The notes under the pieces are model-generated. The model ran no database searches, had not been told where the DNA came from, and saw only the letters and a program-made list of their open reading frames with translations. The position numbers were made by a program, and so were the translations under genes. A DNA stretch of 64,000 nt, from NCBI RefSeq assembly GCF_000744225.1, contig NZ_JQLN01000006.1, positions 186,001 to 250,000 on the forward strand, in the 5' to 3' direction. Source of the stretch: Kitasatospora mediocidica KCTC 9733 (GTDB taxonomy: Bacteria; Actinomycetota; Actinomycetes; Streptomycetales; Streptomycetaceae). Positions 40,970 through 48,803 of the stretch are shown here, one piece after another (positions within the stretch are counted from its first letter, which is position 1; the number at the start of each line of letters is the position of its first letter).

Positions 40970-41688
40970 GCGGGCCTGGCCCGGGCGGTCCGCTCGGCCT
41001 GCTGGACGGACGTCAGCTGTCGCGCGCCGGCCTCGACCAGAGGCTCGCCGCGCTGCGCGAGGGCCCGCGCGCCTCGGCGCTGCCCGCGGTCGGCAGCGCC
41101 GAGGACCGGCAGCTGACCCGCTGGGTCGCGCAGGTGCTGCTGACCGAGGCACTCTGCGAGGCCGAGGCCGCCGCGCGCGGCCTGGACCTCGCGACCGCCG
41201 CGCCGGTGCGCCTGGACCAGCGGGCGGCGGTCGAGCTGGGCTCCATCGCGGCGGCTGCCTACGAGGGCAGCGCGGCGGTCCGCGCGGTGTTCGCCGCCGT
41301 CACCGCCGACGTCGCCGCCACCCCGGCGGAGGTCACCGCCTACCGCGCGGCCACCCGCTCGGCCGACCCGTCGCCGGAGCGCTGGCGGATCGGCACGCCC
41401 GACGGCGACTTCGACGCGGACCCGGCCACCCTCCCCGCCGACCTCGCCGCCGCCCTGCGCGCCGCGCCGCCGGGGCGGTACGTCACGGTCGGGGCCTGGA
41501 CGGCGGCGCTGCTGGACCCGCTCCCGGACCCCGCGCCGGTCGATCCGGCAGGGCAGCTGCGCGCCTGCGCCCAACGGATCGCCTTCGTCCGCTGGCTCGA
41601 CCGGGCCCGCGCCGAGCGGCTCACCCTGGTCGAGGGCCTGGAGCACCCCGGGGACCCGTTCCAGCCGGACAACCACCACCGGCACTGA
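40966..41688 (+). CDS. Conserved actinomycete protein of unknown function coupled to GH38
   Basis: Protein of 240 residues that I do not recognise as a characterised family. It is rich in Ala, Arg and Asp and predicted mostly helical. The N-terminus LLDGRQLSRAGLDQRLAAL and SAEDRQLTRWVAQVLLTEAL recall the substrate-binding helices of SurA/PpiC-type chaperones, but the isomerase domain is missing. A His-rich end (NHHRH) closes the protein. The GTG overlaps the GH38 stop by four bases (GTGA), so it is made together with the large mannosidase. No signal peptide or membrane segment is visible. Confidence 0.7.
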   Translation: MSGPGPGGPLGLLDGRQLSRAGLDQRLAALREGPRASALPAVGSAEDRQLTRWVAQVLLTEALCEAEAAARGLDLATAAPVRLDQRAAVELGSIAAAAYEGSAAVRAVFAAVTADVAATPAEVTAYRAATRSADPSPERWRIGTPDGDFDADPATLPADLAAALRAAPPGRYVTVGAWTAALLDPLPDPAPVDPAGQLRACAQRIAFVRWLDRARAERLTLVEGLEHPGDPFQPDNHHRH

Positions 41689-41799
41689 GAGGCCGGCGCG
41701 GCCGCCCGCGACGCGTGCGGAGCGGGGGCGGCCCGGCGGCGCGATGCTGAGAGCGTGCCCCGGAGAGCCCGGGCGCAGAACCGAGGAGGTCCGCTCGAG

Positions 41800-42213
41800 A
41801 TGGCCGATCTGACACCGGCGCCGCAGGTCTGGCCCAGCCTGCGGGCCCGCGACGCCCGCGCGCTGATCCGCTTCCTGGTCGACGCGTTCGGATTCGAGGA
41901 GACCGTGGTCTACGGCGAGGGCGAGACCGTCCACCACGCCCAGCTCTCCTGGCCGGAGGGCGGCGGCATCATGCTCGGCTCGGCCCGCGAGACCACCGAC
42001 GACGCCTGGCCACTGGTCCCCGGCTCGTTCGGCGCCTACGTGGTGACCGACCAGCCGGACGCCCTGTACGCGCGGGCCAAGGCGGCGGGGGCCGAGATCA
42101 CCAGCGAACCGCACGACACCGACTACGGCTCGCGCGACTTCGCCGCCCGCGACCCGGAGGGCAACCGCTGGTCGTTCGGCACGTACCGGGGTGAGCCCCG
42201 TAAAGCCCACTAA
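41800..42213 (+). CDS. VOC superfamily protein (glyoxalase/bleomycin-resistance fold)
   Basis: Single-domain protein of 137 residues. Two beta-alpha-beta-beta-beta modules are visible: PSLRARDARALIRFLVDAFGF opens the first and GAYVVTDQPDALYARAKAAG the second, ending in ARDPEGNRWSFGTYRG, the usual VOC C-terminus. Likely roles are binding a metal or a small hydrophobic ligand; no enzyme class can be assigned. The ATG at 41800 lies ten bases after AGGAGG. An in-frame start at 41755 has no such site. Confidence 0.85.
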   Translation: MADLTPAPQVWPSLRARDARALIRFLVDAFGFEETVVYGEGETVHHAQLSWPEGGGIMLGSARETTDDAWPLVPGSFGAYVVTDQPDALYARAKAAGAEITSEPHDTDYGSRDFAARDPEGNRWSFGTYRGEPRKAH

Positions 42214-42299
42214 CGTCAACCAGCCATGATCGAATTCACCCGGGCCGTCGGAAATACCCGCCGGTCCGGGTGAGCTGTGCTGGGTGGAGGTGTGGCGCC

Positions 42300-43694
42300 A
42301 TGGGCGATGAGCAGACGTACCGGACGGAACACGACTCGATGGGGGAGGTGAGGGTTCCCGCCGAGGCGAAGTGGCAGGCGCAGACGCAGCGGGCGGTGCA
42401 GAACTTCCCGGTCTCCGGGCAGCGGTTGGGCCGCGCGCACATCGCGGCGCTGGCCCGGATCAAGGCCGCGGCGGCCAAGGTCAACGCGGAGCTCGGGATC
42501 CTCCGGGAGCCGGTGGCCCGGGCGATCGTCTCGGCCGCGGAGGAGGTGGCACAGGGCCGTTGGGACGACCACTTCCCGGTGGACGTATTCCAGACCGGCT
42601 CGGGCACGTCCTCCAACATGAACACCAACGAGGTGGTCGCCACCCTGGCGACCGAGCGGCTGGGCGAGCCGGTCCACCCGAACGACCACGTCAACGCGAG
42701 CCAGTCGTCCAACGACGTCTTCCCGTCCTCGATCCACATCGCCGCGACCGCCGCCGTCACCGACGATCTGCTGCCCGCGCTGGACCGGCTGGCGACGGCG
42801 CTGGAGGCCAGGGCCGCCGCCTTCGACCAGGTGGTGAAGGCCGGCCGCACCCACCTGATGGACGCCACGCCCGTCACCCTCGGCCAGGAGTTCGGCGGCT
42901 ACGCGGCCCAGGTCCGCTACGGCCAGGAGCGGTTGCGGGCCACCCTGCCCAGGGTCGCCGAACTGCCGCTGGGCGGCACGGCGGTCGGCACGGGCATCAA
43001 CACCCCGCCCGGCTTCTCCGCCGCCGTCATCGCCGAGCTGGCCCGGGCCACCGGGTTGCCGCTGACCGAGGCGCGCAACCACTTCGAGGCGCAGGGCGCG
43101 CGCGACGCGCTGGTGGAGCTCAGCGGCCAGCTGCGGACGGTCGCGGTCGGCCTCACCAAGATCGTCAATGACCTGCGCTGGATGGCCTCGGGCCCGCGCG
43201 CCGGCCTGGGTGAGATCAACCTGCCCGACCTCCAGCCCGGCTCCTCGATCATGCCGGGCAAGGTGAACCCGGTGATCCCCGAGGTGGTCGCGATGGTCGC
43301 CGCACAGGTGGTCGGCAACGACGCGACGGTGGCGATGGCCGGCGCGAGCGGCAACTTCGAGCTCAACGTGATGCTCCCGGTGATCGCCCGCAACCTGCTG
43401 GAGTCGGTCCGGCTGCTGGCCAACGCCTCCCGGCTGCTGGCCGACCGTACGGTGGACGGCATCACGGCCAACGTCGAACGGGCCCGTGCCTACGCCGAGT
43501 CCTCCCCGTCAGTGGTCACCCCGCTGAACCGCTACATCGGTTACGAGGAGGCCGCCAAGGTCGCCAAGCAGGCGCTGGCACAGTCCCGCACGATCCGCGA
43601 GGTGGTGCTCGACCGCGGCTACGTCGAGCGCGGCGAACTCACCCTGGCCCAGCTGGACGAGGCACTCGACGTCCTGCGGATGACCCACCCCTGA
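42300..43694 (+). CDS. fumC: Class II fumarate hydratase
   Basis: Cytoplasmic TCA-cycle enzyme of 464 residues converting fumarate to malate without an iron-sulphur cluster. Motifs include TGSGTSSNMNTNEV, NASQSSNDVFPSSIH, AGRTHLMDATPVTLGQEF and the lyase signature GSSIMPGKVNP. Length and motif order match the family throughout. I chose the ATG at 42300, preceded by GGTGGAGG; a GTG at 42270 is in frame but lacks a site. Standing alone rather than with other cycle genes is usual in actinomycetes. Confidence 0.95.
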   Translation: MGDEQTYRTEHDSMGEVRVPAEAKWQAQTQRAVQNFPVSGQRLGRAHIAALARIKAAAAKVNAELGILREPVARAIVSAAEEVAQGRWDDHFPVDVFQTGSGTSSNMNTNEVVATLATERLGEPVHPNDHVNASQSSNDVFPSSIHIAATAAVTDDLLPALDRLATALEARAAAFDQVVKAGRTHLMDATPVTLGQEFGGYAAQVRYGQERLRATLPRVAELPLGGTAVGTGINTPPGFSAAVIAELARATGLPLTEARNHFEAQGARDALVELSGQLRTVAVGLTKIVNDLRWMASGPRAGLGEINLPDLQPGSSIMPGKVNPVIPEVVAMVAAQVVGNDATVAMAGASGNFELNVMLPVIARNLLESVRLLANASRLLADRTVDGITANVERARAYAESSPSVVTPLNRYIGYEEAAKVAKQALAQSRTIREVVLDRGYVERGELTLAQLDEALDVLRMTHP

Positions 43695-43705
43695 CGCCTG
43701 GGCGC

Positions 43706-44749
43706 TCAGGCCTTCTCCAGCTGGGGGAAGACCACCTCGTCCAGCACCAGCCCGAGCGCCACCGCCACCGGCACGGCGACCAGCGCCCCCACGATGCCGA
43801 GCAGTGCGCCGCCGATCAGCACCGCCAGGACCGTCACCACCGGGTGCACCTCGACGGCGTACTTCATCGCCCTGGGCATGATCAGGTAGTCCTCCGCCAG
43901 CCGGAAGACGATGTAGAAGGCCGCCGTGCCGAGCGCCACGGGGAAGGAGACCACCAGCGCGACCAGCGACACCACCACTCCGCCGATGGTCGAGCCGACC
44001 ACCGGCACCAGGTCCATCAGTGCCACGAAGAGCCCCAGCACCGCCGGGTAGGGCACGCCCCAGGCCTCCAGCCAGAGGAAGGTGGCCAGCCCGGCGATCG
44101 CGGAGGTGACGATGTTGGCCAGCATGAAGCGCCCGGTGCGGATCAGGATCTCCTCCACCAGGTCCTGGACCCGGGACCGCCGGGTGCGCGGCACGAAGCG
44201 GTAGCCGAACGCCTTGATGGTGGGCAGTCCCGCCAGGAAGTACAGCGTCAGCGTGCAGACGATCACCAGGTCGGTGAGCGTGCTCAGCAGCAGCTGACCG
44301 GCCCCGAGCACGCCGTTGACCAGCGTCGTCGCGTTCCCGCCGCTCAGCTGCTGCTTCACCCGGTCCACCAGGTGGTAACGGTCCTCCAGCCGGCCCAGTG
44401 CCGACTGGTGGTCGTGCAGCTGCTGGAGCCAGGTCGGGATGGCCCTGCTGAGCGCGTCGATCTCGCCGCTCAGCGGCGGGATGACCAGCGCCACGAAACC
44501 GCCGGCCAGACCCAGCACGGCCAGCGCGAGCACAGCCACGGCCCAGGCCCGCCGCAGTCCGCGCCGGAGCAGCCAGCCGACCATCGGTTCCAGGCTGATC
44601 GCGATGAACAGCGCCAGCAGGACGAGGGTGAGGATGCCGGTGATCCGGACCACCGACTGGGCCAGGTGGTAGGCCACCAGGGCGCCCACCGCCAGGCCGA
44701 AGCCGATGGTGAACCAGGAGCGCCGGACCCGCTCGCTCTGCTCGGCCAC
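43706..44749 (-). CDS. AI-2E family permease (PerM-like)
   Basis: Membrane protein of 347 residues with about eight helices. The N-terminal pair of helices (SWFTIGFGLAVGALVAYHLA) is followed by a long central helical segment outside the membrane, then FYLAGLPTIKAFGYRFVP and PYPAVLGLFVALMDLVPVVG, which contains the family's D-x-x-P motif. Some relatives export signalling molecules or carry sodium/proton exchange. The GTG at 44749 follows AGGAGG by about eleven bases. It converges with fumC across eleven bases. Confidence 0.88.
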   Translation of the reverse strand: MAEQSERVRRSWFTIGFGLAVGALVAYHLAQSVVRITGILTLVLLALFIAISLEPMVGWLLRRGLRRAWAVAVLALAVLGLAGGFVALVIPPLSGEIDALSRAIPTWLQQLHDHQSALGRLEDRYHLVDRVKQQLSGGNATTLVNGVLGAGQLLLSTLTDLVIVCTLTLYFLAGLPTIKAFGYRFVPRTRRSRVQDLVEEILIRTGRFMLANIVTSAIAGLATFLWLEAWGVPYPAVLGLFVALMDLVPVVGSTIGGVVVSLVALVVSFPVALGTAAFYIVFRLAEDYLIMPRAMKYAVEVHPVVTVLAVLIGGALLGIVGALVAVPVAVALGLVLDEVVFPQLEKA

Positions 44750-44929
44750 CGTGCCCGCCCCTCCTGGCCTCACGCGCCCCGCCCCCGTTCCGTCGGACGG
44801 GCCGTCAGGCGCCGTCCGTCCACGATGCCATGGCGCGCCCTGCGGCGCCTGCGCTGGCGGGTCCGTGCGGCGCGCGCATGCTACGGGTACGGTCGAGGGG
44901 AACGGGCCGTGCACGGAGGAGGAGCTTCC

Positions 44930-45724
44930 ATGACCGAAGCAGCAGCAGCGGCGCGGGCGGCGGTGCGGTGCGTGCCCGCGGTCCCCAGCTGGGTCACCTT
45001 GATGGCCCGTGACCTGGACGCTGCGCAGGCCTTCTACGGTCCGCTGCTGGGATGGTCCTTCGAGCGCGGGCCGGACCGCTGGGGCCCCTACGTGCGGGCG
45101 GTGGTGGACGGTGTGGCGGTGGCCGGGCTGAGTTCGTCCGTGGACCTCCAGCTGCCGGTCGCCTGGACGACGTACTTCGGCACCGAGAACGCCGACGTGA
45201 CCGCCGAGCGGGTGCGGGCCCGCGGCGGCACGGTGGCGGTCGGACCGCTCGGCTTCGACGCCGGCCGGCTGGCGGTCGCCGCAGACCCGGCCGGCGCCCC
45301 GTTCGGCCTGTGGGAGGGCCAGGGTCGGCACGGGCCGTCCTGGCTGTCGGCGCCGGGCGCGCCGGTCTGGATCGAGCTGCGCACCCGGGACGCGTTCGAG
45401 GCGGCGCTCTTCTACGGCGAGGTGTTCGCCTGGGACACCCGTGACCCCCGGCAGCTGGAGGTGCGCTGGGAGCACGAGCGGGTGGTGCTGCGCACCGACG
45501 GCCGCAGCGTGGCCGCGCTCACCGCGATGGTGGCGACGGACGAGGAGCACCGTCCGGCCTGGCACGTCTACTTCTCGGTGGTGGACACCGACGCCGCCGT
45601 CGCGCTCGCCCTGGAACTGGGCGCCACGGCCGCGGGCCCGGCCGCGGACACGCCGTACGGCAGGGTGGCTCATCTGCACGACCCGCAGGGCGGCCGCTTC
45701 TCGGTGATCAGCGGCCGGGGCTGA
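44930..45724 (+). CDS. Tandem-domain VOC family protein
   Basis: Protein of 264 residues containing two glyoxalase-type domains: about 15-125 (SWVTLMARDLDAAQAFYGPLLGW through DPAGAPFGLWEG) and about 140-262 (VWIELRTRDAFEAALFYGEVFAW through HDPQGGRFSVISG). This two-domain layout is common in streptomycetes, and the function of the group is largely unknown. The ATG follows GGAGGAGGAG by six bases, a very strong ribosome site. Confidence 0.88.
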   Translation: MTEAAAAARAAVRCVPAVPSWVTLMARDLDAAQAFYGPLLGWSFERGPDRWGPYVRAVVDGVAVAGLSSSVDLQLPVAWTTYFGTENADVTAERVRARGGTVAVGPLGFDAGRLAVAADPAGAPFGLWEGQGRHGPSWLSAPGAPVWIELRTRDAFEAALFYGEVFAWDTRDPRQLEVRWEHERVVLRTDGRSVAALTAMVATDEEHRPAWHVYFSVVDTDAAVALALELGATAAGPAADTPYGRVAHLHDPQGGRFSVISGRG

Positions 45725-45756
45725 GCCGCCGCCTGCGAGCCGGGGGATCCCTGCGC

Positions 45757-45951
45757 TCAGGCCCGTTCGACGGTCGCACCGCAGCGCGGGCAGCGGGTGG
45801 GCGGCGAGTGTTCGGTGAGCGCCCCGCAGTCGGGGCAGACCCGGTCGAGCAGGCAGGCCGGCTCGCCGCCGTACTCGGGCTCGTCCGCCGGCCGGTCGTC
45901 CGCCGGCCCGGCTGCGGCATCGGCCGGGGCGTGACTCCAGTGATCCTGCAC
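45757..45951 (-). CDS. Small zinc-ribbon protein
   Basis: Predicted protein of 64 residues. Its C-terminal half carries two zinc knuckles, VCPDCGALTEH and RCPRCGATVERA, spaced like a rubredoxin-type zinc ribbon that would hold one metal. The N-terminal half is acidic and Ala/Pro-rich and probably disordered. The start is a GTG at 45951 with no good ribosome site. It converges with the tandem VOC gene. No function can be assigned. Confidence 0.65.
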   Translation of the reverse strand: MQDHWSHAPADAAAGPADDRPADEPEYGGEPACLLDRVCPDCGALTEHSPPTRCPRCGATVERA

Positions 45952-46093
45952 AGCGCCATGGTAGGCCGGACGGGCGCAGTCGGGCGGCCGTTCGGGGGAA
46001 CCTGGCGGGCTGGTCGTTTGGGTGCGTCCGGACCCGGTAACGGGTCGGCCTACGGCTCGACGAGCGAAGATCGACTACCCGGAGGAGACCGAG

Positions 46094-46246
46094 ATGGAAC
46101 GCGAGAGCGCCACCGCCACCGCCACCAAGACCGACCTGGGCGGCTGGCAGGAGCAGCCGCCGGTACGGGCCGCGGATGAGGCGGACCCGAGCGACCCGTT
46201 CGACCACGGCGACGTCGAGTCCTACGCGGTGCTCGGCGAGGACTGA
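46094..46246 (+). CDS. Small acidic protein of 50 residues
   Basis: A short frame opening at an ATG six bases after GGAGGAG, a near-ideal ribosome site, which is the main reason to call it real. The product is strongly acidic with a Thr/Ala-rich head, LGGWQEQPPV in the middle and a tail ending ESYAVLGED. It has no cysteine and no membrane segment. I do not recognise the family. The size and layout resemble a modified-peptide precursor, but no modifying enzyme is encoded nearby. Confidence 0.55.
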   Translation: MERESATATATKTDLGGWQEQPPVRAADEADPSDPFDHGDVESYAVLGED

Positions 46247-46268
46247 CCGCCGGACGCGCGGGCGTCCG

Positions 46269-46769
46269 TCAGGTGGCGGAGCCCGCGGCGGCGCCGGTCT
46301 TCAGGTCGGCACCCCAACGGTCGAGGGCGTCCTGGAGGTCCAGCGGCAGCAGGCCGCCCTGGCCGTCGTCGCCGGGCCAGTCGGCGCGCGGAACGCGCCA
46401 CATCACCTCGAACTCGATGCCGTCGGGGTCCTTGGCGTAGAGCGACTTGGACACCCGGTGGTCGGTGGCGCCCACCAGCGCCCCGCGCTTGCCCAGCCGC
46501 TCGGCGATCTCGGCCAGCTCGCCGAGCGTGCCGACCTCCCAGGCCAGGTGGTAGAGGCCGACCTGGCCGGGCACCGGGCCGCCGGCCTGTGAGCCGACCG
46601 AGAAGAGGCCGAGGTCGTGGTCGTTGAGGGTGTCCTCGGCGCTGAGGAACGCGGCGCGGCCGGGGATCTCCACGTCCACCTTGAAACCGAAGACGTCGGT
46701 GTAGAACTCCACCGATCGGGCGACCTCACGTATGTAGAGGACCGCGTGGTTGAGGCGTCGCACGGGCAT
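46269..46769 (-). CDS. VOC family extradiol dioxygenase-like enzyme
   Basis: Protein of 166 residues with the metal-binding set expected of a type I extradiol dioxygenase or related VOC enzyme: H8 in RRLNHAVLYIRE, H74 in GLYHLAWEVG and E121 in DPDGIEFEVMW. At one module pair it is shorter than two-domain catechol dioxygenases. The ATG at 46769 follows GAGGAGAG. It is divergent from a MarR regulator, with three TTGA-N4-TCAA sites between, and near a PobA-like hydroxylase, which supports a role in aromatic catabolism. The ring-cleavage substrate is inferred only. Confidence 0.8.
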   Translation of the reverse strand: MPVRRLNHAVLYIREVARSVEFYTDVFGFKVDVEIPGRAAFLSAEDTLNDHDLGLFSVGSQAGGPVPGQVGLYHLAWEVGTLGELAEIAERLGKRGALVGATDHRVSKSLYAKDPDGIEFEVMWRVPRADWPGDDGQGGLLPLDLQDALDRWGADLKTGAAAGSAT

Positions 46770-46803
46770 GGTTGGCTCTCCTCGGGGGTTCAGGGGCGCA
46801 TTG

Positions 46804-46865
46804 CTTGAGCCTTCAAGATTCAGGATAGTCCAGACTACTTGAGTCTTCAAATGTTGAGAGCTCAA
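46804..46865. promoter_or_regulatory. Three inverted-repeat operators between VOC and MarR genes
   Basis: Site 1 is CTTGA-N4-TCAAG (46804-46817), site 2 is CTTGA-N4-TCAAA (46838-46851, one arm base changed) and site 3 is TTGA-N4-TCAA (46854-46865). All share the TTGA/TCAA core and the same four-base spacer, as expected for a MarR dimer. The region is much richer in A+T than its surroundings and covers the promoters of both divergent genes. Confidence 0.7.
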
Positions 46866-46887
46866 GTAACCTCACTAGGATAGTCCC

Positions 46888-47388
46888 ATGACCGAAACCA
46901 GATGGCTGGACGAGGACGAGCAGCAGACCTGGCGCGCCTTCCTGTGGACCTCGCGACTGCTGAACGAGGCCCTGGACCGCCAGCTGCAGCGCGACTCCGG
47001 TCTGCCGCACGCCTACTACGTGATCCTGGTGATGCTCTCCGAGGCCCCCGGGCGCGAGCTGACCATGAGCGAGCTGGCCCGGCTGGCCCGTTCTTCGCCC
47101 AGCCGGCTCTCGCACGCGGTCAACCGGCTGGAGGAGTCCGGCTGGGTCCGGCGGGTCAAGCACCCCGGTGACCGCCGGACCACCTTCGCCCAGCTGACCG
47201 ACGAGGGTTTCGAGGTCCTGGCGGCCGCGGCGCCCGGCCATGTCGAGGCGGTCCGCCAGCATCTGTTCGACCCGTTGAGCCGCGAACAGGTGCTGGAGCT
47301 CCGGGAGACCCTGCGGACCGTCCTGACCACGCTGGACCGCGACGGCGAGAGCCCCGACCTGTTCGGCAGCGGTGGTGGGCGGAGCTGA
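46888..47388 (+). CDS. MarR family transcriptional regulator
   Basis: Regulator of 166 residues with the winged helix in mid-protein: MSELARLARSSPSRLSHAVNRLEESGWVRRVKHPGDRRTT. The WLDEDEQQTWRAFLWTSRLLNEALDRQL start is typical of a streptomycete MarR group shared with the gene at 50702. It likely represses itself and the divergent VOC enzyme through the three operators at 46804-46865. A phenolic ligand is plausible given the PobA-like gene that follows at 47568. Confidence 0.9.
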   Translation: MTETRWLDEDEQQTWRAFLWTSRLLNEALDRQLQRDSGLPHAYYVILVMLSEAPGRELTMSELARLARSSPSRLSHAVNRLEESGWVRRVKHPGDRRTTFAQLTDEGFEVLAAAAPGHVEAVRQHLFDPLSREQVLELRETLRTVLTTLDRDGESPDLFGSGGGRS

Positions 47389-47567
47389 CGGCTCCGGTAC
47401 GGGGTGCCCTGGTCAGGGCCACCGAGGCGGTACCCGTGACCAACTGACCCACCGTCACCAGCGGGCGCATAGGCTGTGCGCAGGGACCCCGGGCGAACCG
47501 GCGCGGGGTGGGGCGGGGCCGGCGGTTTCCGGGCCGCCTCCGAGTGACCATCCGGACTGGGGGAGTC

Positions 47568-48791
47568 GTGCGTCTTCGCACTCAGGTGGGGATCATCGGT
47601 GCCGGGCCGGCCGGGCTGGTGGTGGCGAACGTGCTCCAGCAGGCCGGCATCGGCTGTGTGGTGGTGGAGCGGCACACCCGGGCCTACGTCGAGGCGCGCG
47701 CCCGGGCCGGGGTCATCGAGCACCGGACGGCGGACTTCCTCGCCCGGCACGGCCTGGCGGACCGGCTGACCATGGAGAGCGCGCGGCACGGCAGTTGCGA
47801 GTTCCGCTACCAGGGTGAGCGCTTCTCCGTCCCGTACGCCGCGCTCACCGGGGGCCGCGAGCACCTGGTCTACCCCCAGCAGTTCCTGGTGCGGGACCTC
47901 ATCGAGTCGTTCATCGCCGCGGGCGGCACGGTGTTCTTCTCGCACCCGGTGGTCGGGGTGGCCGGACTCGACAGCGACCGGGCGGTGCTGCGCTGCGAGC
48001 CGGCCGGCAGCGAGGACGGCACCGGCGGCGGTGAACCGGTGGACATCGACTGCGAGTTCGTCGCCGGCTGCGACGGCTTCTACGGCGCCGCCAGGCCGTC
48101 CGTCCCGGCCGGGCGGATGCGCGCGTTCGCCCGGCAGCACGAGTTCGGCTGGCTGGCGATCCTGGCCGAGGCGCCGCCGTCCACCACGGAGATCATCTAC
48201 GCCCTGCACGAGGAGGGCTTCGCCGGGCACATGCTGCGCACCCCGACGGTCAGCCGCTACTACCTCCAGGTCCCGGTCGGCGACGCGGTCGAGAACTGGC
48301 CGGACGCCCGAATATGGGCCACCCTGCGCCGCCGGCTCGCGGTGGCCGACTGGGAGCTGAAGACGGGCCGGATCACCGAGACGAGCATCCTGGACATGCG
48401 CAGCTTCGTGGTCGAGCCGATGCAGTACGGCCGGCTCTTCCTGGTCGGGGACGCGGCGCACATCATCACACCGGCCGGCGGCAAGGGCATGAACCTGGCC
48501 ATCGCCGACGCGGCGGAACTCGCCCGCGCGCTGACCACGTACTACGCCGGAGACGGCGGGCACCTGCTGGAGGGCTACTCGGCCGCCCGCCTGCCGGAGG
48601 TCTGGCGCACCCAGGAGTTCTCGCGCTGGCTGCTGCACCTCACCCACAGCCCGTCGGACGGCGGCACGGACGCGGCGTTCATGCACCGCCTGCAGCTCTC
48701 CCGGCTGGCCCAGCTGCGGGACTCGCCGACCTTCGCGACCACCTTCGCCGACGGCTACGCGGGCGCCGCGCCGGTCCCCGTGCGGGTCTGA
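47568..48791 (+). CDS. pobA: 4-hydroxybenzoate 3-monooxygenase (PobA-type FAD hydroxylase)
   Basis: Cytoplasmic flavoprotein of 407 residues that would hydroxylate 4-hydroxybenzoate to protocatechuate using NAD(P)H. FAD binding is by QVGIIGAGPAGLVVANVL at the start and GDAAHIITPAGGKGMNLAIAD late in the protein. ARAGVIEHRTADFLARHGLADR and HLVYPQQFLVRDL fit the PobA branch. The loop near residue 145 has a short Gly/Glu-rich insertion. I chose the GTG at 47568, preceded by GGGGGAG. It follows the MarR gene in the same direction; a gap of 179 bases leaves open whether they share a transcript. Confidence 0.85.
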   Translation: MRLRTQVGIIGAGPAGLVVANVLQQAGIGCVVVERHTRAYVEARARAGVIEHRTADFLARHGLADRLTMESARHGSCEFRYQGERFSVPYAALTGGREHLVYPQQFLVRDLIESFIAAGGTVFFSHPVVGVAGLDSDRAVLRCEPAGSEDGTGGGEPVDIDCEFVAGCDGFYGAARPSVPAGRMRAFARQHEFGWLAILAEAPPSTTEIIYALHEEGFAGHMLRTPTVSRYYLQVPVGDAVENWPDARIWATLRRRLAVADWELKTGRITETSILDMRSFVVEPMQYGRLFLVGDAAHIITPAGGKGMNLAIADAAELARALTTYYAGDGGHLLEGYSAARLPEVWRTQEFSRWLLHLTHSPSDGGTDAAFMHRLQLSRLAQLRDSPTFATTFADGYAGAAPVPVRV

Positions 48792-48803
48792 GTCCGGCGG
48801 CAC

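Noticed and set aside
41700..41733. Terminator after the 40966 gene
   Set aside because: Eight-base arms (GGCCGCCC/GGGCGGCC) exist, but the 18-base loop and the general GC-richness make it unremarkable.
45708..45959. Alternative 83-residue minus-strand frame over the zinc-ribbon gene
   Set aside because: The other frame contains two spaced CPxCG knuckles; this one is Arg/Pro/Thr-rich without features.
46094..46246. Prokaryotic ubiquitin-like protein (Pup)
   Set aside because: It is acidic and short, but lacks the C-terminal GGE/GGQ and is not next to proteasome genes.
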